Made by a program: the position numbers and the translations under genes. DNA of 5,198 nucleotides from Hyphococcus sp. (GTDB lineage: Bacteria > Pseudomonadota > Alphaproteobacteria > Caulobacterales > Parvularculaceae): contig BQJG01000107.1 of assembly GCA_021604585.1 (NCBI GenBank), forward strand, positions 1-5,198. Direction: 5' to 3'. Below are positions 1 to 5,198 of the stretch, one piece after another (position 1 is the stretch's first letter; every line of letters starts with the position of its first letter). The notes below the pieces were generated by a model, which ran no database searches, was not told where the DNA came from, and saw nothing but the letters and a program-made list of their open reading frames with translations.

Positions 1-18
1 ATAAAGCAGGCGGCGACC

Positions 19-864
19 ATGGCCGAGCTCAAAGCGTTCGCGCTGGAGCAGCGCAAGGGCGTCTGCTGGCGCACGCTGGTGTTTGGCACCGTCGCTCAGG
101 TTGTGATATTCACCACCACCTATTTCGCGGTCACCGGCGCCATTCCGCTGTGGGTCGGGTTCGTCATCAATTCGTTCTGGATGATCCAGGGCTACACCCC
201 CGCCCATGAAGGCGTGCACAAGAACATTCACGGGCGCGACAACCGCTATCACTGGCTCAATTATTTTTACGGCGTAGTGAATATCGGCTACGGCCTGCAT
301 TCCTATTCCATGCATGAACACAATCACCGCCTGCATCATCTGCACGCCAATGACCGCGAGCGCGATCCGGAGCATTTCGTCGCCCGCGCCAGGTCGTTCC
401 CCGAAGGCGTGCTGCGCTGTTACCTTTATTATTTCACCGCAACCTATCACGGCTTCACCAACGCCAAACATCATCCGCGCCCGGCGCGATATTTAACCCG
501 CATCGCGATTGAACTGGGCGTTGTCTACAGCGTCGTGGTGCTGCTGTTCGCCAGCGGCTACGGCGTTGAAGCACTATTGTTGTGGATTTTGCCTGCATGG
601 AATTCATGGGCGTTCAACGCCTATCGCTTCATCTATCTGCCGCACCATGTGCTGCGCGACGAGTTGGAGCTGATCAAGGTTTCGCGCGTGCTTGTCACCA
701 AGAAAGATCTGCGCGGGCGGATTCTGGTCTGGCTGTTCAACTTCCACAATTATCACGAGATCCATCATCTTTATCCTTACGTGCCGTGGCACGCGCTGGA
801 AAAGATTTACGATCACGGCGAAGAGCTGCTGGCGCGCGAAGGCATGCGCGCGGATGCGGTTTGA
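19..864 (+). CDS. Membrane fatty acid desaturase / hydroxylase family protein
   Basis: This 281-residue protein belongs to the membrane di-iron desaturase/hydroxylase superfamily. Three histidine clusters are visible: HEGVH at residues 63-67, HNHRLHH at 101-107 and HEIHH at 246-250, with an extra LPHH at 207-210. In this family such clusters bind two irons on the cytoplasmic face and use O2 to desaturate or hydroxylate lipid chains. Hydrophobic stretches near 18-38, 41-58, 82-92 and 162-192 fit membrane segments. The ATG at 19 follows an AGGCGG ribosome-binding-like sequence 5 nt upstream. The frame is open to the left edge but holds no ATG, GTG or TTG in bases 1-18, so an upstream start outside the window is possible but not needed. 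The substrate cannot be assigned; carotenoid ketolases and hydroxylases share the same boxes. The gene converges on gatA. Confidence 0.85.
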   Translation: MAELKAFALEQRKGVCWRTLVFGTVAQVVIFTTTYFAVTGAIPLWVGFVINSFWMIQGYTPAHEGVHKNIHGRDNRYHWLNYFYGVVNIGYGLHSYSMHEHNHRLHHLHANDRERDPEHFVARARSFPEGVLRCYLYYFTATYHGFTNAKHHPRPARYLTRIAIELGVVYSVVVLLFASGYGVEALLLWILPAWNSWAFNAYRFIYLPHHVLRDELELIKVSRVLVTKKDLRGRILVWLFNFHNYHEIHHLYPYVPWHALEKIYDHGEELLAREGMRADAV

Positions 865-985
865 TCTCTTCCCCGCTTGCGGGGGAAGTGGCCCGAAGGA
901 CCGATGGGGGTTAACCCCCTCCGTCCATCCGCATCGCTTCGCAATTGCGGCTAGACACCTCCCCCGTAAACGGGGGAGGAGAAAC
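865..985. repeat. GC-rich mosaic of four palindromes in the convergent spacer
   Basis: The whole spacer between the desaturase stop and the gatA stop is built of inverted repeats. They are an imperfect hairpin at 868-888 (CTTCCCCGC, TT, then GCGGGGGAAG, with one extra G in the right arm), a 14-bp perfect palindrome at 906-919 with GTTAAC at its centre, a 10-bp perfect palindrome CGCAATTGCG at 940-949, and a perfect 9-bp-stem hairpin at 958-979 with a TAAA loop. GGAC at 898-901 and GTCC at 923-926 could extend the second palindrome. Intergenic elements of this style, with paired C5/G5 hairpins at both ends, are known to be dispersed in many alphaproteobacterial genomes; membership in such a family is inferred from memory of the pattern. 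It does not look like a coding region. Confidence 0.7.
958..979. terminator. Possible bidirectional hairpin terminator after gatA and the desaturase
   Basis: A perfect inverted repeat, CCTCCCCCG, loop TAAA, CGGGGGAGG, lies 6 nt beyond the gatA stop codon and about 93 nt beyond the desaturase stop. Its position between convergent genes and its very stable GC stem suit transcript ending or 3'-end protection on either strand. No T-run follows on either strand, so it is not a canonical intrinsic terminator. It is also the right-hand arm of the larger repeat element. Confidence 0.35.
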
Positions 986-2476
986 TCAACCCCACCACTC
1001 TTTCGGGCGCTTGTTCGCCTGCGCCGCTTGCTCAAGCGCGAACATGCCCTTGAACATGGTCTCTTCATCGAACGGTTTTGCAAGAAGCTGCAGCCCTAGC
1101 GGCAGACCCTGCTTGTCATAACCGGCCGGCACGGAGGCGCCCGGAATGCCCGCAAGGTTTGCGGTCACCGTGAAGATGTCGTTCAAATACATCTGCACCG
1201 GATCGCCGGTTTTTTCACCAAGGCCGAACGCCGCCGACGGCGCCGACGGGGTCAGGATCAAATCAACTTTTGAAAAGGCTTCAGTGAATTCGTCGAAAAT
1301 TTTCTTCCGCACTTTCTGCGCGCGCAGATAATAGGCGTCATAATAGCCCGCCGACAAAACATAGGTGCCGATCAGCACGCGGCGCTTGACTTCATCGCCA
1401 AAACCTTCAGCGCGGGTGTTCTCATACATCGAGGTGATGTCTTTGAACTCTTTTGCGCGATGGCCGAACTTGACGCCGTCATAGCGCGCAAGGTTGGACG
1501 AGGCTTCCGCCGGGGCGACAATGTAATAGACCGGCAGCGCGTATTTGGTCAGCGGCAGAGAGATGTCGACAATCTCGCAGCCCGCGTCTTTCATCCACGC
1601 AATGCCCTGCTGCCAGAGTTTTTCAATCTCCTCCGGCATGCCGTCCATACGGTATTCTTTCGGCACGCCGATCTTGAGACCTTTCAGGGACTGGCCGAGC
1701 ACGGCCTCATAATCCGGAACCGGACGGTTGACCGAGGTTGAATCTTTCGGATCGTGACCAGCCATGGATTTCAGCATGATCGCCGCGTCGCGCACATCCT
1801 GCGCCATCGGGCCCGCCTGATCGAGCGACGACGCAAAGGCGACAACGCCCCAGCGCGACACCCGGCCATAAGTCGGTTTGACGCCGACCGTGTTGGTGAG
1901 CGAGGCCGGCTGGCGGATCGAACCGCCCGTATCGGTCGCCGTCGCCGCCGCGCAAAGCCTTGCCGCCACGGAAGCGGACGATCCGCCCGACGAGCCGCCC
2001 GGGGTCAGGTCGGTATTGCCGCCGTCAGCATTGGGGGGGCGCCGCCACGGATTGATCACCGGGCCGAAATAGCTGGTCTCGTTGGACGAGCCCATGGCGA
2101 ACTCATCCATGTTGAGCTTGCCGAGCATGACCGCGCCGTCGCGCCAGAGGTTCGCCGTCACACTCGATTCATAGCGCGGCGTGAAGCCCTCAAGGATGTG
2201 CGAGCCGGCTGTGGTCATCACCCCTTCGGTGCAGAACAGATCCTTAATGCCGAGCGGCACGCCTTCCAAGTCCCCGCCTTCTCCCTTGGCGAGTTTCGCG
2301 TCTGAGGCTTTCGCCATGTCGCGCGCCTTGTCGGCGGTGACCGTGACGAAGGCGTTCAGCGCCTTGGCTTTTTCGATGCGCGCAAGATAGGCGTCGGTCG
2401 CTTCGAGCGAAGTGACTTCTTTTTTCTTCAACGCATCGCGCAGTTTCGCGAGGGTAAGGACTGCTGGGTTAGTCAT
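986..2476 (-). CDS. gatA: Asp-tRNA(Asn)/Glu-tRNA(Gln) amidotransferase subunit A
   Basis: GatA is the glutaminase subunit of the GatCAB complex. It releases ammonia from glutamine for transfer to Glu-tRNA(Gln) or Asp-tRNA(Asn) bound by GatB. The protein has 496 residues, normal for the family, and carries the amidase-signature Ser-cisSer-Lys triad: K78 in PLGIKDLF, S162 in GGSSGGSS and S186 in DTGGSIRQPAS. The S162-S186 spacing of 24 equals that of the characterised S. aureus enzyme (S154, S178). The frame is open back to 2503, but the ATG at 2476 gives the usual start MTNPAVLTLAKL, has a purine-rich AGAGAG upstream and overlaps the stop of the preceding gene by 8 nt (ATGACTAA), so translational coupling is likely. 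A run of seven C residues (coding strand) lies in the loop before the active-site segment. gatB does not follow. Confidence 0.97.
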   Translation of the reverse strand: MTNPAVLTLAKLRDALKKKEVTSLEATDAYLARIEKAKALNAFVTVTADKARDMAKASDAKLAKGEGGDLEGVPLGIKDLFCTEGVMTTAGSHILEGFTPRYESSVTANLWRDGAVMLGKLNMDEFAMGSSNETSYFGPVINPWRRPPNADGGNTDLTPGGSSGGSSASVAARLCAAATATDTGGSIRQPASLTNTVGVKPTYGRVSRWGVVAFASSLDQAGPMAQDVRDAAIMLKSMAGHDPKDSTSVNRPVPDYEAVLGQSLKGLKIGVPKEYRMDGMPEEIEKLWQQGIAWMKDAGCEIVDISLPLTKYALPVYYIVAPAEASSNLARYDGVKFGHRAKEFKDITSMYENTRAEGFGDEVKRRVLIGTYVLSAGYYDAYYLRAQKVRKKIFDEFTEAFSKVDLILTPSAPSAAFGLGEKTGDPVQMYLNDIFTVTANLAGIPGASVPAGYDKQGLPLGLQLLAKPFDEETMFKGMFALEQAAQANKRPKEWWG

Positions 2477-3002
2477 TCTTGCTCTCTGTACTAGGCGCCT
2501 CATCTACCAGCGCGCGCACTTCTTTGATCGTCTTACCGTCTGCTGGAAGGAAGAAAGGATCAGAACAAGGCGCCTGCAAGACTTGCAGCAATTCCGAATG
2601 AACACTTGGAACAGTTGTTGCGCTTCCAGATCGAACTGGCAGGCCACTTCCGTCAACCCACTTCCCTGCGAACAGCCGCCTCTTTTCCCCTTCCCACTCT
2701 TCGGGGACACCATAAATAGAGTTCCCCCAATATAGCGTCCATTGATCCCGTTCCTCCCCTTTGAGGGTGTTGTGAACTTGTACATCAATTAAGGAATGAC
2801 ATTCTGCAAATAGCGGCTCTCTTGGGCATCCAACGTAATCATAATTGAGAACCGTACCTTCAAAAACTACGTCAGCTGCCTTGATGTCTTCGACAACAAA
2901 TGGCGCAGGAACAAAACAAGCGGCCGCTTGAGTTGCAGAAAGCCCTGCCACCGCAATGGTTGAAATGCATCTGGTGACGGTTATGCGGGACTTCCGGCGC
3001 AT
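2469..3002 (-). CDS. Unrecognised small exported protein between gatC and gatA (orfX)
   Basis: I do not recognise a named family. The 177-residue product begins with basic residues (MRRKSR) and a hydrophobic stretch (about 13-28) ending in TQAAAC, which fits a signal peptide. The motif is a poor lipobox because position -3 is Ala, so a cleaved periplasmic protein is likelier than a lipoprotein. The mature part has four cysteines (C29, C59, C68, C146), enough for two disulfides. ADVVFEGTVL (43-52) followed by IDVQVHNTLKG (72-82) weakly recalls the small beta-barrel NTR/TIMP-like secreted proteins that start with Cys; this is a guess. The ATG at 3002 shares its A with the gatC TGA; a GTG at 3005 is an alternative start. 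The stop overlaps gatA by 8 nt. By hand count GC is about 49% over 2521-2940, below much of the flanking DNA. The gene is intact, without frameshift. Confidence 0.75.
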   Translation of the reverse strand: MRRKSRITVTRCISTIAVAGLSATQAAACFVPAPFVVEDIKAADVVFEGTVLNYDYVGCPREPLFAECHSLIDVQVHNTLKGEERDQWTLYWGNSIYGVPEEWEGEKRRLFAGKWVDGSGLPVRSGSATTVPSVHSELLQVLQAPCSDPFFLPADGKTIKEVRALVDEAPSTESKND

Positions 3003-3301
3003 CACTCCACCACTCTCGGCACGACGAAGAAATGATCTTCGGTCTTCGGCGCATTGGCGACGACATTGTCGGGCTGGCCGCCGCCGGTGGGGCCGTCCTG
3101 CAGAACGTCCTCGCGCATGGGCAGCGAAATATCGACGGTCGACGACATCGCCTCGACGCCCTCGACATCGACTTCGTTCAACTGTTCGATCCAGCCCAAG
3201 ATGCCGGAGATTTCCTTCGCCAGCGGCTCAAGGCGCTCTTCGGGCTCGGCGATGCGCGCCAGCCGCGCCACTTTGCGCACAGTATCCTTATCAATCGCCA
3301 T
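3002..3301 (-). CDS. gatC: Asp-tRNA(Asn)/Glu-tRNA(Gln) amidotransferase subunit C
   Basis: GatC is the small subunit that wraps around the GatA-GatB interface and stabilises the cytosolic amidotransferase. The 99-residue product has the full family pattern: the N-terminal helix with TVRKVARLARI (7-17), the second amphipathic helix with LAKEISGILGWIEQL (27-41), the DVEGVE turn, then the MREDV segment (62-66) and the C-terminal HFFVVPRVVE, close to the usual FFxVPKVIE ending. The ATG at 3301 is preceded by GAGAG about 5 nt upstream. It lies 35 nt after the stop of the exported peptidase gene on the same strand, and its own TGA overlaps the next start (TGATG). It is therefore probably co-transcribed with orfX and gatA, possibly also with the peptidase gene. 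Confidence 0.96.
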   Translation of the reverse strand: MAIDKDTVRKVARLARIAEPEERLEPLAKEISGILGWIEQLNEVDVEGVEAMSSTVDISLPMREDVLQDGPTGGGQPDNVVANAPKTEDHFFVVPRVVE

Positions 3302-3336
3302 GATGCTCTCTCAAATCCCTTTGAAGCCCGTGCCTA
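3302..3336 (-). other. 35-nt spacer between the exported peptidase gene and gatC
   Basis: This short gap holds the purine-rich GAGAG (coding strand) in front of gatC. No hairpin with a T-run and no clear -35/-10 pair is visible, so read-through from the upstream gene into gatC is plausible. A gatC promoter inside the end of the upstream gene cannot be excluded by eye. Confidence 0.4.
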
Positions 3337-4698
3337 TCAACGCCCCCGCTCGCGCGCAAGGGTTCCGGCGGCGGCAAACAGGCTGTCGATGGCTCGCTTA
3401 GGGTCGGCGAGCGGGGTTCGGGCGAAATCTTCGACCTCGTTGGCAAAGTCCTGATCGCCGGTCCGGTCGGCGACGAGATCGTAAAACAGGTCAGCGTCGT
3501 AGCCGCCAGCCGCCTCTGACCGGGTGATGAAATCGCGCCAAAAATCAGCCGCCGGTTTGCGCTCGGCCCGGCCCACCGCCGAGGCGATGACATGGCCGCA
3601 GGCGTAAAGCGCGCGGAAGTCACCCCGGGCGCGGGCGCTGTTTAACGATCCGTCTTTGAGTTCGCGGGCGCATTCGGCTCGCGCCGCCGTTTCATCCGCC
3701 GCGAGCGCCTCTGCGTCCCAGCGTCCGAGGGCGGCCATCACTTCCGCAGCAATGGCGTCTGCGGCGCCTTCATGAATCCATTCCGGCGCATTTCCGGAGT
3801 CGGGCCGCGCCGCCGCCTGCCACAAATGCACGGCTTCATGGATCGTCGAGAAAATGAAAATGCGGCGGGCCTTGTCGCTGGGCTCGCGCCAGGCGCCGCC
3901 CTCAAGCATGATCTGAAACTGCGCGGGTAAAGCGTCACCGGTGTAGCTCAATCGCCCTTCATCATCGCCCAGCGGCGCCGCGAGAAACAGGTTCGGTTTT
4001 GTCTCCGGTGAAAAGCCGAACATCTGGGCAAGCGTCGCAAAACTTTCAGGCACGACTTCGTTGAACGTATTGACAATCCACCCTGGCGTATCGGGATCGA
4101 TCAGCGCCATGACGTGGTCAGTCTCAACCGGATTGAGCGGGCCCATATAGACAAACGCCGGATGCGCCATCGGGCTGCGCCACTCGCTGAGCGCGTTCGC
4201 ATTGGCGCCGAACGCCACCACATGCCCGCCTTTTGCTGGCGTGAAGTCGAATACTGCATTAACCCGCCCGCCGCCGCTTTGTTTTGCGCGCGTCAGCGGC
4301 CAGATATGACCGGTATAAACCAAAGCGCCGCCGGCGCCGTAGCGCATCACCGGTTGATATTCTTTCGGCAGGCGCGCCGCACCCGGACGCGCGGTAATCT
4401 CTACGCGCGTAAATTTCTTTTCGTCTTTGCGCAGAATGCGGTCGCCATCGGCGAAATGCAGCAGCTCAAAACCGGGCGTGTCGATAGTCCAGAATTGTTC
4501 GCGATAATCGCCGGCGATTTCGTCAAAGACAATCTGGCGCTGCGGGCGCTTCCATTCATAGACCAGTTTCAGCTCCGCTTCGCCTGTCTGCGTGACGGAG
4601 ATGCGCAAATCGGGCGTAGAGTCGCCTGTTCCTCGCGCGGCTGCCAGAATGCCCGCCCCGAACAGGACAAAAACTGAAATCAAAATCCAGCGTTTCAT
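3337..4698 (-). CDS. Exported gluzincin-like zinc metallopeptidase (HEXXH-18-E), function unknown
   Basis: The 453-residue product begins MKRWILISVFVLFGAGILAAAR, a signal peptide with a plausible AAA cleavage site after residue 21, so it should act in the periplasm or envelope. HEAVH at 287-291 is an HEXXH zinc motif, and E310 in WIHEGAADAIAAE lies exactly 18 residues after the second histidine, as in gluzincins such as M1 and M61-type peptidases. The W-x-x-EGAA segment is the expected third-ligand helix. The first 190 or so residues look beta-rich, which resembles the M61 layout, but I cannot assign a family firmly. The substrate is unknown. The frame is open to 4872, but that extension lies antisense to ruvX and is Arg/Pro-rich; the ATG at 4698 immediately before the signal peptide is the credible start, although its ribosome-binding site is weak. 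The gene is divergent from ruvX and 35 nt upstream of gatC. Confidence 0.7.
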   Translation of the reverse strand: MKRWILISVFVLFGAGILAAARGTGDSTPDLRISVTQTGEAELKLVYEWKRPQRQIVFDEIAGDYREQFWTIDTPGFELLHFADGDRILRKDEKKFTRVEITARPGAARLPKEYQPVMRYGAGGALVYTGHIWPLTRAKQSGGGRVNAVFDFTPAKGGHVVAFGANANALSEWRSPMAHPAFVYMGPLNPVETDHVMALIDPDTPGWIVNTFNEVVPESFATLAQMFGFSPETKPNLFLAAPLGDDEGRLSYTGDALPAQFQIMLEGGAWREPSDKARRIFIFSTIHEAVHLWQAAARPDSGNAPEWIHEGAADAIAAEVMAALGRWDAEALAADETAARAECARELKDGSLNSARARGDFRALYACGHVIASAVGRAERKPAADFWRDFITRSEAAGGYDADLFYDLVADRTGDQDFANEVEDFARTPLADPKRAIDSLFAAAGTLARERGR

Positions 4699-4751
4699 AA
4701 CCACACAACGAATTGTCGACCCAACTTGACCAATCAGTGTAGCATCAAGCC
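4699..4751. promoter_or_regulatory. Divergent spacer expected to carry promoters for ruvX and the peptidase-gatCA block
   Basis: Only 53 bp separate the two divergent start codons, so promoters for both directions must lie here or reach into the coding ends. On the plus strand TTGTCG (4713-4718) and TTGACC (4726-4731) resemble -35 boxes, but no convincing TATAAT-like partner stands at the right spacing, and TTGACC is too near the ruvX ATG. No Shine-Dalgarno sequence precedes either start clearly. The promoter assignment is inferred from gene arrangement only. Confidence 0.35.
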
Positions 4752-5198
4752 ATGAGAGACGAATTTGAACAACAGGCGGCGGGCTTTGGGGCGTCGGGCG
4801 CGCTGTTTGGCCTCGATATTGGCGAAAAGACCATCGGCGTCGCGGTCTGCGATCCGGCCCGCATGGTCGCAACCCCGGTGCAAACCATCCGCCGCAAGAA
4901 ATTCACGCAGGACGCCGAGCAGCTGGCGGCGCTCGCCGCCGAGCGCACCATCGCCGGGATTGTCATTGGCTTGCCGCTGAATATGGACGGGACAGAAGGC
5001 CCCAGCGCCCAGCGCGTGCGCGCTTTCGCCCGAAACCTGCCGCGCATTCTCGACCTGCCCATCGCCTTCTGGGATGAGCGCCTGTCGACCGCCGCCATGG
5101 ATCGCGAACTGATCGCCCTCGACACCAGCCGCGCCAAGCGCGCCGAAAAGATCGACGAAATGGCGGCGGCGTTTATACTGCAGGGCGCGATCGACCGC
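4752..5198 (+). CDS. ruvX: RuvX/YqgF family RNase H-fold nuclease (3' end outside window)
   Basis: YqgF-family proteins are RNase H-fold enzymes described as putative Holliday junction resolvases and linked in E. coli to 16S rRNA 5'-end maturation. The 149 codons present show the family landmarks in order: GLDIGEKTIGVAV with catalytic Asp at D22, ATPVQTI (40-46), IVIGLPLNMDGTEGPSAQRV (70-89), FWDERLST with E109, and SRAKRAEKIDEMAAAFIL with D135. Together these keep the three acidic positions expected of an active site. The frame has no stop before the right edge; since the family is usually about 140-165 residues, only a short tail is missing. The ATG at 4752 is fixed because an in-frame TAG stands at 4740-4742 with no other start codon between. 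No ribosome-binding site is apparent upstream. Confidence 0.95.
   Translation, partial: MRDEFEQQAAGFGASGALFGLDIGEKTIGVAVCDPARMVATPVQTIRRKKFTQDAEQLAALAAERTIAGIVIGLPLNMDGTEGPSAQRVRAFARNLPRILDLPIAFWDERLSTAAMDRELIALDTSRAKRAEKIDEMAAAFILQGAIDR

Noticed and set aside
604..1083. Minus-strand 159-codon open frame covering the spacer and the ends of the desaturase and gatA genes
   Set aside because: It is antisense to the desaturase, overlaps gatA in another frame, and its middle is just the translated palindromic repeat; no domain pattern is visible.
1754..2305. Plus-strand 183-codon open frame antisense to gatA
   Set aside because: Arg/His/Ala-rich shadow of a well-conserved gatA reading frame, without domain or start-site support.
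2477..2503. N-terminal extension of GatA by nine residues
   Set aside because: The extra residues lie inside the orfX coding region, and GatA proteins normally begin close to the ATG at 2476.
2504..2788. 94-codon minus-strand frame overlapping orfX
   Set aside because: It is in another frame of the same strand; orfX has a signal peptide and a fitted start and stop overlap with its neighbours, and this frame has neither.
2461..3010. Idea that orfX was delivered by an insertion element or cassette
   Set aside because: No terminal inverted repeats, target duplications, recombinase or attachment-like sites are visible at its edges.
2956..3454. Three plus-strand frames antisense to gatC
   Set aside because: Shadows of the gatC frame with low-complexity Arg/Ser/Ala composition.
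4114..4677. Plus-strand 187-codon frame antisense to the exported metallopeptidase gene
   Set aside because: Opposite-strand shadow without recognisable motifs; the minus-strand product has a signal peptide and an HEXXH site.
4699..4872. 58-residue N-terminal extension of the exported metallopeptidase
   Set aside because: It would run antisense through ruvX, is rich in Arg and Pro, and would bury the signal peptide; the ATG at 4698 is better.
4745..5137. Minus-strand 130-codon frame opposite ruvX
   Set aside because: Antisense to a clearly conserved RuvX protein; Arg/Ser/Ala-rich composition is typical of a shadow frame.

Overview
The window looks like chromosomal DNA from an alphaproteobacterium of moderately high GC content. 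The indicators are a palindromic GC-rich intergenic repeat of a type common in that class, the sequence style of the GatA, GatC and RuvX proteins, and GC-rich wobble positions. The exact genus cannot be read from the sequence.

Layout from left to right: a plus-strand membrane fatty acid desaturase-family gene (19-864); a 121-bp convergent spacer made of four consecutive palindromes (865-985); then a minus-strand block read from right to left. That block holds an exported HEXXH-type metallopeptidase-like protein (4698 to 3337), gatC (3301 to 3002), a small unrecognised exported protein here called orfX (3002 to 2469), and gatA (2476 to 986). A 53-bp divergent spacer (4699-4751) separates this block from ruvX on the plus strand (4752 onward), which runs off the right edge.

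gatC and gatA encode two of the three subunits of the tRNA-dependent amidotransferase, which converts misacylated Glu-tRNA(Gln) and/or Asp-tRNA(Asn) to the correct amide form. gatB is not in the window, and the gene after gatA is convergent, so gatB cannot follow gatA directly. RuvX/YqgF is a conserved RNase H-fold nuclease-like protein. The rest of the cargo (desaturase, exported peptidase, orfX) has no obvious link to translation.

The most unusual point is orfX. It is a complete, lower-GC gene for a secreted, cysteine-containing protein, placed exactly between gatC and gatA. Its start codon overlaps the gatC stop by 1 nt and its stop overlaps the gatA start by 8 nt, so a cytosolic enzyme complex and an envelope protein appear to share one translationally coupled message. 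The rest of the window is largely conventional; no CRISPR array, tRNA, rRNA or insertion sequence was seen.
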